A stretch of 64,000 nucleotides of DNA from Candidatus Rokuibacteriota bacterium. GTDB taxonomy: Bacteria > Methylomirabilota > Methylomirabilia > Rokubacteriales > CSP1-6. Positions 47,737-56,248 of this stretch are shown here, one piece after another. The notes beneath the pieces were generated by a model that ran no database searches, was not told where the DNA came from, and saw nothing but the letters and a program-made list of their open reading frames with translations. Numbering within the stretch: the first letter of the stretch is position 1; every line of letters begins with the position of its first letter. Both the position numbers and the translations under genes were made by a program. The stretch spans positions 91,905 through 155,904 of the forward strand of contig QHSU01000061.1 of assembly GCA_003220535.1 (NCBI GenBank), in the 5' to 3' direction.

Positions 47737-49173
47737 TTGAGGCCCGGACCACTCGCGTCGCGATACGTCCTCCTCGCCACGGCGCTCGTGCTCGTGTCCG
47801 TGTCCGTGACGGCAGAGGAGACGATCCGCATCGGCATTGGCCACCAGAGCTTGTGCACGGACACCTATTCGGGCGGCATTACCGTGAAACAGCTCGGGCT
47901 GCTCGAGAAGCACCTACCACGCGCGGGCAAGTACGCCAGCGTGAAGTACGACATCGTGTGGGAGGACTACACCTCCGGGCCGCCGATCACGAACCAGATG
48001 CTGGCCGGCAAGCTCGACATCGGGGTGATGGGCGACTACCCGCTCCTCGTGAACATCACCCGCTTCCAGGAGACGCAGAGCCTTCGCTCGGTCATCGTCT
48101 CCATGACCGGCTACAACATCAACGGCTCCGGGAACTCCATCGTGGTGCCGGCCGACGCGCCCATCTACAAGTTCGACGACCTCAAGGGCAAGAAGGTCTC
48201 GGTGCCGTTCGGCTCCGCCGCCCACGGGATGCTCCTCAAGGCCCTGGTCGACCGGGCGCTCACCCTGGATTTCTTCACCATGATCAACCAGAGCCCGCCC
48301 GTCGGCGCCACCAGCATCCAGGAGAAGAAGATCGACGCCCACGCGGACTTCTGTCCGTGGGGCGAGCTGCTGGAATTCAAGGGTTTTGGGCGGAAGATCT
48401 TCGACGGTAGCCAGGCGTCGGTCGCGTACCTGCACGGTCCCGTCGTCCGCAAGGACTTCCTCGAGAAGCACCCGGAGATCGTCGTCGCCTACCTCAAGGC
48501 CGTCGTCGAGGCCAACGAGTGGATCACGAAGAATCCCGAGGAGGCGACCACGAAGCAGGAGCAGTGGACCTCCATCCCCAAGGAGGTGCTGTACCTCTAC
48601 TTCGGGCGTGGTGGGTTCCTCTCACTCGACGCCACCATCAAGCCCCAGTGGGTCGAGGTGCTCAAGTACGACGCGACCGTGCTCCAGAAGATGGGGATCA
48701 TCAAGCAGGTGGACGTCGAGGGCTTCATCGACGACCGCTTCATCCGGCAGGCGTACCGCGAGCTCGGCCGCGACTACGCGAAGGATCAGAAGGTGACGGC
48801 GGCGGGCACCTCGCCCATGGAGGGCAAGGATGCCACCACCGGCACACCGATCAAGGATCCGCGGGCCGCGGCCGAACTGTGGTTGAAGGGCGAGCCCATC
48901 AAGCCTTACGCGTCGCTGGCGACCGTGATGGCCGCGCTCCGGGACGCGGATCAGACGGGCCGCGCTGTGAACGCCGCCTACGTTTTCGATCACCCGACCG
49001 GACTCAAGCTCTTCGCCCACCGGGCCTTCTACGTATCGGGCGGCAGCGGCAAGGCCGCGCTCGCCTCCCTCGTGGCCTTCGCCTGGAAGGACGAGGCGGA
49101 GACGTTCGCGACCAAGAACGGCGGGAAAGTTCTATCGCTCGAGGAAGCGAAGAAGCTGGGGGTCGCCAAGTAG
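47737..49173 (+). CDS. NrtA/SsuA-type binding protein with NosL-like C-terminal domain
   Basis: 478 aa, longer than the usual 320-340 for this family. The signal peptide (SRYVLLATALVLVSVSVTA) leads to the binding fold: IRIGIGHQSLCTDTYSGGIT, AGKLDIGVMGDYPLLVN, LKGKKVSVPFGSAAHG. The last 75 residues (YVFDHPTGLKLFAHRAFYVS, LVAFAWKDEAETFATKNGGK, VLSLEEA) resemble the C-terminal half of NosL copper chaperones. The TTG at 47737 is the only in-frame start after the upstream stop. An ATG at 47703 in another frame has GAAGGGAG before it, so a small frameshift at the 5' end is possible. Confidence 0.78.
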   Translation: MRPGPLASRYVLLATALVLVSVSVTAEETIRIGIGHQSLCTDTYSGGITVKQLGLLEKHLPRAGKYASVKYDIVWEDYTSGPPITNQMLAGKLDIGVMGDYPLLVNITRFQETQSLRSVIVSMTGYNINGSGNSIVVPADAPIYKFDDLKGKKVSVPFGSAAHGMLLKALVDRALTLDFFTMINQSPPVGATSIQEKKIDAHADFCPWGELLEFKGFGRKIFDGSQASVAYLHGPVVRKDFLEKHPEIVVAYLKAVVEANEWITKNPEEATTKQEQWTSIPKEVLYLYFGRGGFLSLDATIKPQWVEVLKYDATVLQKMGIIKQVDVEGFIDDRFIRQAYRELGRDYAKDQKVTAAGTSPMEGKDATTGTPIKDPRAAAELWLKGEPIKPYASLATVMAALRDADQTGRAVNAAYVFDHPTGLKLFAHRAFYVSGGSGKAALASLVAFAWKDEAETFATKNGGKVLSLEEAKKLGVAK

Positions 49174-49174
49174 G

Positions 49175-50038
49175 ATGGCCGCCGCACCCGAAGCGGGGAC
49201 AGCGCCGCTGATCGGCGCACCGGCCGCTCGGACAGACGCGATAGCGTTCCCACGACTGGCGGGCTGGCGACGGCCCTTCCGCCGCGTGCTGTCCCTCGGG
49301 CTCTTCTTCGTCGCATGGCACGTCGCGACGAAGTGGGACCTTGACCTCTATGTGCGCTTCCAAAATATCCCCGCGCCGGCGGAGGTGCTGGAGGAGGCGG
49401 TGGCGCTGTTCGGCGGTGCCGCCTTCTACGTGCACATCCTCGCCAGCCTCGAGCGCATCTGGCTGGGCTTCGCCATCGCCACGGTCCTCGGCGTCGGGCT
49501 CGGGCTGCTCATCGGGTGGTTCCGGTTCGCCGAGGACACGCTGTTCCCGCCCATCGAGCTGCTGCGCCCGATCCCAGCGGTGGCGTGGGTGCCGCTCAGC
49601 ATCATGCTCTGGCCCACCGAACTGTCGAGCATCGTGTTCATCACCACGCTCGGCGCCTTCTTTCCGATCGTGCTCAACACCATCCACGGGGTGGAGGGCA
49701 TCGATCGCCAGCTCGTGCGTGCGGCGACGAGCCTCGGGGCGGGCCGGGCCGCCATCTTCCGCGAGGTCGTCATTCCCGGGGCACTGCCGTCGATCGTGAC
49801 GGGGCTCTCGGTGGGCATGGGCGTGTCGTGGATCTGCCTCATCTCGGCCGAGATGATCTCGGGGCAGTTCGGCGTCGGGTACTTCACCTGGGTCGCCTAC
49901 GGGATCGTGAAGTACGCGCAGATCGTGGTCGGTATGCTCGTCATCGGTGTGCTCGGCATGCTGTCGAGCGCGCTCATCCGGCTGGTCGGGGCGCGCTGCA
50001 TGCCGTGGCTGCCCCGTCACATGAAAGACGGGGCGTGA
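49175..50038 (+). CDS. TauC/SsuC-type ABC permease
   Basis: 287 aa. The cytoplasmic N-terminus is followed by six hydrophobic segments. The permease motif is present as VRAATSLGAGRAAIFREVVI and PGALPSIVTGLSVGMGVSW. It starts 2 nt after the binding-protein stop and is coupled to the ATPase. In this family the importer can move sulfonate, nitrate, cyanate, thiamine precursor or other solutes, so the substrate must be inferred from neighbours. Confidence 0.9.
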   Translation: MAAAPEAGTAPLIGAPAARTDAIAFPRLAGWRRPFRRVLSLGLFFVAWHVATKWDLDLYVRFQNIPAPAEVLEEAVALFGGAAFYVHILASLERIWLGFAIATVLGVGLGLLIGWFRFAEDTLFPPIELLRPIPAVAWVPLSIMLWPTELSSIVFITTLGAFFPIVLNTIHGVEGIDRQLVRAATSLGAGRAAIFREVVIPGALPSIVTGLSVGMGVSWICLISAEMISGQFGVGYFTWVAYGIVKYAQIVVGMLVIGVLGMLSSALIRLVGARCMPWLPRHMKDGA

Positions 50039-50048
50039 GGGACGAGGC

Positions 50049-50849
50049 GTGAGGGGCGACGCCACCGGCCGCATCGAGATCACCGACCTCGGCATCGCGT
50101 TTGGCCGCAATGGCCGGACGGTGGAGGCGGTGCGGCGGTTCACGTTGATGACGACGCCGGGCGAGTTCGTGGCGTTGCTCGGCCCATCCGGCTGCGGCAA
50201 GACGACGTTGCTCAACGCGGTCGCGGGCTTCGTGCAGCCGACGGCGGGGCAGTTGATCGTGGACGGCGAGCGCGTCGCCCGGCCGGGGGCCGATCGGGGG
50301 ATGGTCTTCCAGCAGCACTCGCTGTTCCCGTGGAAGACCGTGCTCGGTAACGTCGAGTTCGGCCTCAAGATGCGCGGGGTGGGGAAGTCGGAGCGGACGT
50401 CCCGGGCCCGCGACTACCTGAACCTCGTCGGCCTCTCTGGCTTCGAGCGCGCGTATCCCGGGGAGTTGAGCGGCGGCATGCAGCAGCGCGTCGGCATCGC
50501 TCGCGCCCTCGTCAACCGGCCGCGCGTGCTGCTCATGGACGAGCCCTTCGGCGCCCTCGACGCGCAGACGCGGCTCACCATGCAAGAGCTGCTTCTCGGT
50601 GTCTGGCGCGAGGTGCGAACGACGGTCCTCTTCGTCACCCACGACATCGACGAGGCGCTCTTCCTCGCCGACCGGGTGGCCGTGATGACGGCCCGGCCCG
50701 GTCAGATCCGCGACCTCGTGACGATGAAGCTCGGGCGGCCTCGCGCTGCGGAGGTCATCGCCACGCCCGAGTTCATGGCCCTCAAGGCGCGCGTCCTGGC
50801 CCAGGTGAGGGAGGAAGGCGCCCGGACGCTGGCCGGATCGCGCCGGTGA
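50049..50849 (+). CDS. TauB/SsuB-type ABC ATPase
   Basis: 266 aa from a GTG at 50049. Walker A GPSGCGKTTLL, Q-loop FQQHSLFPWKTV, signature LSGGMQQRVGIARA, Walker B RVLLMDEPFGALD and the switch His in FVTHDIDEAL are all present. It belongs to the nitrate/sulfonate/taurine branch. Its stop codon overlaps the next start (GTGA), so the membrane protein at 50846 is translated with it. Confidence 0.93.
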   Translation: MRGDATGRIEITDLGIAFGRNGRTVEAVRRFTLMTTPGEFVALLGPSGCGKTTLLNAVAGFVQPTAGQLIVDGERVARPGADRGMVFQQHSLFPWKTVLGNVEFGLKMRGVGKSERTSRARDYLNLVGLSGFERAYPGELSGGMQQRVGIARALVNRPRVLLMDEPFGALDAQTRLTMQELLLGVWREVRTTVLFVTHDIDEALFLADRVAVMTARPGQIRDLVTMKLGRPRAAEVIATPEFMALKARVLAQVREEGARTLAGSRR

Positions 50850-51472
50850 GCGTAGTGCGGGCGCTGGGGGGACGCGTCCGCACGCGAGCGTGGACGGTGG
50901 CGGCGGCGACGCTGGCCGTCTTCGGTCTCTACCAGGCGCTGATCCTGGGCATTCTCGTCGCCGGCCTCGGGGGCGCGCCCAACTATCTCCGGGTCTACCC
51001 GGCGTGGGAGAACGCGCGCCGCATCGTGCGGCTCACCCCCTCGGCCGCCGACATCGTCACATTGATTGCGCGCGAGCCGCTCCTCGAGTACGGGCGACGG
51101 CATCCCGTCTTAGGCGCGGCCGTGTGGAGCTTCGAGCTGACCTGGTCGAGCCTCCTCTTCTTCGCGTCGTTCTCGGGGCTCGTAGGGATCTACCTCGGCA
51201 TCGGAGGACGGGCGGCGCGTTGGGGCGCGGTGGGCTCGCTGGGCGGCGCCGGCGTCGTCGGCCTCCTCGGCGCCAGCGTGTCCTCGCTCACGCACTGTGG
51301 GCTCGGCTCCTTCGGCGTTTTGCTGGCGGTCGCCGGCATTTCCGCCACCACGATCCAGTGGTTCGCGCGTCTCGAGCCCGTGCTCATCCCGGCCGGATAT
51401 GCGCTGATCGTGCTCGCCATCGTCGCTCGCGCGAGAGGACTCGCTCCGGCCCCGTTCGCCGCCGCCGCATGA
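50846..51472 (+). CDS. Membrane protein of unknown function
   Basis: 208 aa from a GTG overlapping the ATPase stop. Four to five hydrophobic segments are seen: about 15-40, 92-112, 120-145, 150-170 and 180-198. A His-Cys pair sits in SLTHCGLGSFGVLLA between two of them. Its stop overlaps the start of the SCO1-like gene (ATGA), so the five genes 47737-52008 form one tightly coupled unit. I do not recognise the family. The location and the Cys/His suggest a role in metal handling or membrane redox. Confidence 0.65.
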   Translation: MSVVRALGGRVRTRAWTVAAATLAVFGLYQALILGILVAGLGGAPNYLRVYPAWENARRIVRLTPSAADIVTLIAREPLLEYGRRHPVLGAAVWSFELTWSSLLFFASFSGLVGIYLGIGGRAARWGAVGSLGGAGVVGLLGASVSSLTHCGLGSFGVLLAVAGISATTIQWFARLEPVLIPAGYALIVLAIVARARGLAPAPFAAAA

Positions 51473-52008
51473 AGCCCCTGGCGGCCGTGCTCGCCGGCCT
51501 GCTCCTGTCCGCCTGCGCGGATGGCCCGCCGGAGATGATGCCGTCGTTCGCGCTGGTCGATCAGTCCGGCACGACGGTGAAGTCCGAGAGCCTCCGCGGC
51601 CACGCGCTCGTCGTCAGCTTCGTCTTCACGACGTGCGTCCAGGCGTGTCCGCTGATCACCGCGCAGCTCGCGCGGGCCCAGGCGCGGGCGCGGGCCGAGA
51701 AGCTCGACGGGCGGGTGCGCTTCGTCTCCATCACGCTCGACCCCGTCACCGACACCCCCGACGTGTTGCGCCGCTACGCCGACGCCTACGGCATCGATCA
51801 CACCACCTGGCACTTCCTGACGGGCGCCTCGGACGACGTGGCGCGCGTGATCCGTGCCTTCGGCCTCGCCACGGTCGCGCCCGACCGGATCGTCCACGGC
51901 AGCCTCGTCGTGCTGGTCGACGGCGCCGGCCGGATCGCCGAGCAGCGGACCGACCTCGAGCTCGACGCCGACCGGCTGCTGGCCTCGCTTCGCAAGCTCC
52001 TCGGCTGA
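51469..52008 (+). CDS. SCO1/SenC-family copper chaperone lipoprotein
   Basis: 179 aa. A lipoprotein signal with LLLSAC near residue 15 leads to a thioredoxin-like domain. The copper site is present: FTTCVQACPLITAQLA gives CxxxC and the distal His is in RIVHGSLVVLVD. SCO proteins deliver copper to oxidases and some nitrous oxide reductases. Its translation is coupled to the upstream membrane protein, and the binding protein in the same operon carries a NosL-like domain, which strengthens the copper link. Confidence 0.85.
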   Translation: MKPLAAVLAGLLLSACADGPPEMMPSFALVDQSGTTVKSESLRGHALVVSFVFTTCVQACPLITAQLARAQARARAEKLDGRVRFVSITLDPVTDTPDVLRRYADAYGIDHTTWHFLTGASDDVARVIRAFGLATVAPDRIVHGSLVVLVDGAGRIAEQRTDLELDADRLLASLRKLLG

Positions 52009-52073
52009 GACACCGGCGGGCGCTGGTACCCAGCCGGACCGCCGGTCGGGATCTCGGCTACACTAGCGGCGCT

Positions 52074-53027
52074 ATGCGTCTGGGTATCCTGATTCCCACC
52101 CGCGGCGCGGTGATGCAGTCGGCGCGCCGACCTCCGGTCGAAGAGTGCTGGACGATGGCGCGACACGCCGATCACGCGGGCTACGACGCCGTGTGGGTCG
52201 GCGACAGCATCGTGGCCAAGCCGCGACTCGAGCCGCTGACGACGCTCGCCTACCTCGCCGGCATCACGACCCGGGTGCGATTGGGGACGACCGTCCTGCT
52301 GCCGGCCCTACGCCACCCGGTCGTGCTGGCCCACCAGATCGCCAACGTCGATCAGATCTCGCGTGGGCGCCTGGTGCTCGGCCTCGGCGTCGGCTGGAGC
52401 CTGCCCTCGGCCGAGCGCGAGTGGGCGGCGTGCGGCGCGGATCACAAACGTCGTGTCCGGCGCCTGGAAGAGCACGTCCGGATCTGGCGGATGCTATGGC
52501 AGGGCGAGCCGGTGAACCACCACGACGGGGACGTAGAGCTGACCGACCACACGGTTGGACCGTTGCCGTGGAATCGGGAGGGCCCGCCGGTGCTGATCAC
52601 CGCCGCCAATCGTGGCGAGATGCTCGCCACCCAGTTCGACCGGCTCGGCCGCCTCGGCGACGGCATCATCACGACGTACGTGCACGCCGAAGAATGCCGG
52701 CTCGTCCGCGAGCGCGGGGAGGAGGCGCTGGCCCGTCACGGTCGCGCCCGCACGGGCTTCCCCGTGTGCGTGTACACGACGGTCCGCATGGAGGACGATC
52801 CGCGCACGGCCGAGCGGGTCACCACGGAGTTTCTCGCCACCTACTACGGCGGCGGCGTGTACTCGCGCGGTACCATGGGCCTCGGCCCGGCGGACGTGGT
52901 GACGGCCGCGCTCGCCCGCTACGCGGCGGCCGGCGTCAGCGATCTCTGCATCCGATTCGTGGGCGACGACCAGCTCGCCCAACTCGAGCGGTTCACCGCC
53001 GAGGTCTTGCCCGGCCTTCGCGGTTGA
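52074..53027 (+). CDS. LLM-class flavin-dependent oxidoreductase
   Basis: 317 aa. N-terminal MRLGILIPTRGAVMQS, then GYDAVWVGDSIVAKPRLEPL, ITTRVRLGTTVLLPALRHP and ISRGRLVLGLGVGWSLPSAE give a clear luciferase-like barrel of the smaller type. The ATG at 52074 has no ribosome site; TACACT at 52059-52064 lies 9 nt upstream, suggesting a leaderless mRNA. The gene is separate from the copper-type operon. It is the fifth LLM-type enzyme in the window. Confidence 0.87.
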   Translation: MRLGILIPTRGAVMQSARRPPVEECWTMARHADHAGYDAVWVGDSIVAKPRLEPLTTLAYLAGITTRVRLGTTVLLPALRHPVVLAHQIANVDQISRGRLVLGLGVGWSLPSAEREWAACGADHKRRVRRLEEHVRIWRMLWQGEPVNHHDGDVELTDHTVGPLPWNREGPPVLITAANRGEMLATQFDRLGRLGDGIITTYVHAEECRLVRERGEEALARHGRARTGFPVCVYTTVRMEDDPRTAERVTTEFLATYYGGGVYSRGTMGLGPADVVTAALARYAAAGVSDLCIRFVGDDQLAQLERFTAEVLPGLRG

Positions 53028-53063
53028 CGCGGAGGTGACGGCTGTGCGGACAGGAGGAGTGCC

Positions 53064-53957
53064 ATGAGGGTCCGTTTCGATCCGGGGGCGCCCTACGAAG
53101 TGGAGGAGACGGACGTCCCGTTCGCCAGACCGGAAGGCAAGGAGCTGCTGGCCCGCATCTACCGTCCGAAGGGCGAGGCGGACGCGCCGCTGGCGGCGCT
53201 GGTGGACGTCCACGGCGGCGCCTGGAGCCGAGGAGAGCGAACGACCGGGGCTCATCACGGACGGGCCCTGGCCGCCTCCGGGTTGCTCGTCATCTCGCTC
53301 GACTTCCGTCAGGGCTCGGAGCACAAGCATCCGGCCGCGAGCGCCGACGTCGCGGCGGCTATCCGCTACGTGCGCGCCCACGCGGCCCGGCTCGGCGTCG
53401 ATCCCGGACGCATCGGGCTCGTGGGCAGCTCGAGCGGTGGCCAGCTCGCCCTGCTCGCCGGGGTGAAGCCCGGCGCCCCCGAGTACGCCGGTACGCCGGT
53501 CGTGCTACCCGACGGCTCGCTCGGCGCGCCTGCCGGTGACGAATCGGTCGCGTTCGTCCTGGCGCTCTATCCGGTCGCCGATCCGCTGGCGCGGTTCCGC
53601 TACGTGGTCGGACGCCAAGACGACGGGTCGGGGTTCGACGCGAAGCGTCTCATCGCCGCCCACCACGGCTATTTCAAGGATGAGGCCGCGATGGTCGAGG
53701 CCAGCGTGACGCGCATCGTGGCGGCCCGCGAAGCCCGGGCGTTGCCGCCCCTCTGGGTCGCTCAGCCGGAGCTCGACGACAACGTGCCGGCGGCGATCAC
53801 CGAAGCGCTCGTGCGTGCCTATCAACAGGCCGGCGGTGACGTCGAGCGCGTGCACTTCCCCGGCGCCCGCCACGGCTTCATCCAGCAGCCGAGCGCCGAC
53901 TCGGACAAGGCCATCGCGCTGATGCGCGACTTCATCGGGCGGCAGCTCGTCCGATGA
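53064..53957 (+). CDS. Alpha/beta hydrolase (HSL-like esterase)
   Basis: 297 aa. The oxyanion motif VDVHGGAWSRGER, nucleophile elbow GLVGSSSGGQLA, acid in QPELDDNVPAA and base in FPGARHGFIQQ together form a complete triad of the hormone-sensitive lipase family. The ATG at 53064 has AGGAGG upstream. Its stop overlaps the start of the binding protein at 53954 (ATGA), so the ester cleaved may be linked to the ligand imported by that protein. Confidence 0.85.
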   Translation: MRVRFDPGAPYEVEETDVPFARPEGKELLARIYRPKGEADAPLAALVDVHGGAWSRGERTTGAHHGRALAASGLLVISLDFRQGSEHKHPAASADVAAAIRYVRAHAARLGVDPGRIGLVGSSSGGQLALLAGVKPGAPEYAGTPVVLPDGSLGAPAGDESVAFVLALYPVADPLARFRYVVGRQDDGSGFDAKRLIAAHHGYFKDEAAMVEASVTRIVAAREARALPPLWVAQPELDDNVPAAITEALVRAYQQAGGDVERVHFPGARHGFIQQPSADSDKAIALMRDFIGRQLVR

Positions 53958-55474
53958 AGCTCCCGGCGACCGTCCTGGTCGCGCTCGTCCTTCTCTCCGC
54001 CGGGGCTCCGGCCGGCGCCAGCCCCGATGGGCAGATCACGTGGGCGGTACACACGACGCTGGTGCCGACCTACTTCGATCCCTCGGAGACGACGATCATC
54101 ACGTCGTTCATGGTGCTCTACGCGCTCCACGACGGGGTCGTGAAGCCGATGCCCGGCAAGCCACTGGCCCCCAGCCTGGCCGAGTCGTGGACCGCATCCC
54201 CCGATGGGCTCGTCTACGAGTTCGTCCTGCGGCGAGGGGTGAAGTTCCACAACGGCGAACCCGTCACCGCCGAGGACGTGAAGTTCTCCTTCGAGCGCTA
54301 CCGCGGCATCTTCGCCCGGGGCTTGAAGGACAGGGTCGCCGAGGTCGAGACGCCCGATGCCGGGCGCGTTCGGTTCCGGCTCAAGCAGCCCTGGCCAGAC
54401 TTCATGACGTTCTACGGGACGCTCGCCACCGGCGCCGGCTGGGTGATCCCCAAGAAGTACGTCGACAAGGTGGGGGAGGACGGTTTCAGGAAGGCGCCGA
54501 TCGGCGCCGGCCCGTACCGCTTCGTGTCGTTCACGCCCGGGATCGAGCTCGTCCTGGAAGCGTTCGAGGGCTACTGGCGCAAGAGCCCGAGCGTGAAGCG
54601 CCTGGTGCTGCGAACGATCCCCGACCCGGCGACCCGGCTGGCCGCGCTCAAGCGCGGCGAAGCCGACATCGCGTTCTCCATGATCGGGGAGCTCGGCGAC
54701 GAAGTGCGGCGTACGCCCGGTCTCACGCTCAAGGCCGTGTACCCGTCCACGCACTGGCTCTACTTCGTCGACCAGTGGGACGCGAAGTCGCCGTGGCACG
54801 ACCGACGCGTCCGCCTGGCGGCGAACCTCGCGATCGACCGCCGCGCCATCGACCAGGCCAGGACGTCCGGGTTGTCGAGGATCACGTTCAGCATCATCCC
54901 GAGCGCCTTCGAGTTCTACTGGCCGCCGCCGGCCTATGCCTTCGACCCGGCCGTGGCCAAACGGCTCCTCGCCGAGGCTGGGTACCCTGGTGGCTTCGAC
55001 GCGGGCGAATACTTCTGCGACATGACCTCGGCGGACGCCGCCGAAGCGATGATCGGCTACCTCCAGGGCGTGGGGATCCGCGCCAAGCTTCGTCCGCTCG
55101 AGCGCGCGGCTTTCAACAAGAGCATCGCCGAGAAGAAGCTCAAGAACCTCGTCCAGATCATCGGGGGCGCGTTCGGGAACGCCGCCACTCGCCTCGAGGC
55201 CTACGTCGTCTCGGGAGGGCAGTTCGCCTACGGCGGGTACCCCGACGTGGACGGTCTCTTCCGCGAACAGGCGACGGAGCTCGATCGCGCCAAGCGCGAG
55301 GCGGTGCTGCATCGCATGCAGCAGCTCGTTCATGACAAAGCGATGGTGGCCCCGATGTACGAGCTGGCCTTCGTCAACGGCGTCGGCAGGCGCGTGGAGG
55401 AATCCGGGCTCGGGCTCATCGCTAGCTACGCCTTCTCGGCGCCCTACGAGGACCTGAAGCTCAAGACGAAATAG
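53954..55474 (+). CDS. Family-5 (DppA/OppA) ABC substrate-binding protein, copy 1
   Basis: 506 aa with a signal peptide ending APAGA. The fold is clear from LAPSLAESWTASPDGLVYEF, GVKFHNGEPVTAEDVKFSFE and GAGPYRFVSFTPGIELVLEA. It is translated with the esterase at 53064. Two close paralogues follow at 56249 and 57801, sharing the same order of motifs. No DppB/C/D/F permease or ATPase genes are present in the window, so transport partners are elsewhere. Family-5 proteins bind peptides, nickel chelates, opines or sugars. Confidence 0.92.
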   Translation: MKLPATVLVALVLLSAGAPAGASPDGQITWAVHTTLVPTYFDPSETTIITSFMVLYALHDGVVKPMPGKPLAPSLAESWTASPDGLVYEFVLRRGVKFHNGEPVTAEDVKFSFERYRGIFARGLKDRVAEVETPDAGRVRFRLKQPWPDFMTFYGTLATGAGWVIPKKYVDKVGEDGFRKAPIGAGPYRFVSFTPGIELVLEAFEGYWRKSPSVKRLVLRTIPDPATRLAALKRGEADIAFSMIGELGDEVRRTPGLTLKAVYPSTHWLYFVDQWDAKSPWHDRRVRLAANLAIDRRAIDQARTSGLSRITFSIIPSAFEFYWPPPAYAFDPAVAKRLLAEAGYPGGFDAGEYFCDMTSADAAEAMIGYLQGVGIRAKLRPLERAAFNKSIAEKKLKNLVQIIGGAFGNAATRLEAYVVSGGQFAYGGYPDVDGLFREQATELDRAKREAVLHRMQQLVHDKAMVAPMYELAFVNGVGRRVEESGLGLIASYAFSAPYEDLKLKTK

Positions 55475-55521
55475 CGGGGCGCGCGCCCCGCGTGAAGGAA
55501 CCAACGCGAGGAGGCCACACC

Positions 55522-56217
55522 ATGACGACCACGAAGACTCCAATGTCTGAGATCATCTCGATCAGCGACCTCCCATGGCAGGAACGGCAGCCCGGGGTCA
55601 GGGCGAAGAGCATCTGGGAGCACCCGGAAAGCAAGCGACGGGCCGTCATGACGCGCATCGAGCCCGACGCCAAGCTCCCGCTCCATCGCCACGTTGGCGA
55701 TGAGCTGGTCTTCGTCATCGAGGGCGCCATATCGGACGAGTTCGGCACCGTGACGGCCGGGAACGTGGGCTACCGGCCGAACGGCTGTGTTCACACCGTA
55801 TCGACGACAAACGGCGCGACCGTCCTGGCGATCATCACCGGCGGGGTGGAGCCGTTGACGCAGCGAGGCAGTGGGCCGCCGTCGCAGGTTTTCACGCTGA
55901 GCGACCTCCCATGGATCGAGGCGCGCCCGGGCGTACGCCAGAAGAAGATCTGGGAGGACAAGGGGCGCGCGGACGCGCCCGGAGCCAACGAGCGTCGCGC
56001 GATTCTGGCGCGGTTCGAGCCGGGCGCCACGCTCGCCCCCCATCGTCACGCGGGCGACGAGCTGATCTTCCTCATCGAAGGGGCGAACGCCGACGAATCG
56101 GGCCCGGTGACCGCGGGCAACATGAACTACCGGCCGAACGGTTGCGTGCACACCGTGACGACGAAGAACGGCGCGACGGTCCTGGCCGTCGTGTGGGGCC
56201 GCACCGAGCCGGTCTAA
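55522..56217 (+). CDS. Bicupin protein (ChrR-type cupin repeat)
   Basis: 231 aa from the ATG at 55522 (AGGAGG upstream). Two near-identical halves each contain SDLPW, ERQPGVRAK or ARPGVRQK, LPLHRHVGDELVFVIEG or APHRHAGDELIFLIEG, and the late YRPNGCVHTV. Each has HxH and Glu plus a His in the CVHTV loop, so two metal sites are likely. ChrR-type cupins bind zinc or iron. It is sandwiched between two of the family-5 binding proteins and may act on the same pathway. Internal duplication is clear. Confidence 0.85.
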   Translation: MTTTKTPMSEIISISDLPWQERQPGVRAKSIWEHPESKRRAVMTRIEPDAKLPLHRHVGDELVFVIEGAISDEFGTVTAGNVGYRPNGCVHTVSTTNGATVLAIITGGVEPLTQRGSGPPSQVFTLSDLPWIEARPGVRQKKIWEDKGRADAPGANERRAILARFEPGATLAPHRHAGDELIFLIEGANADESGPVTAGNMNYRPNGCVHTVTTKNGATVLAVVWGRTEPV

Positions 56218-56248
56218 ACGAACAAAAGCAAGCAGGGAGGCTTCCATC

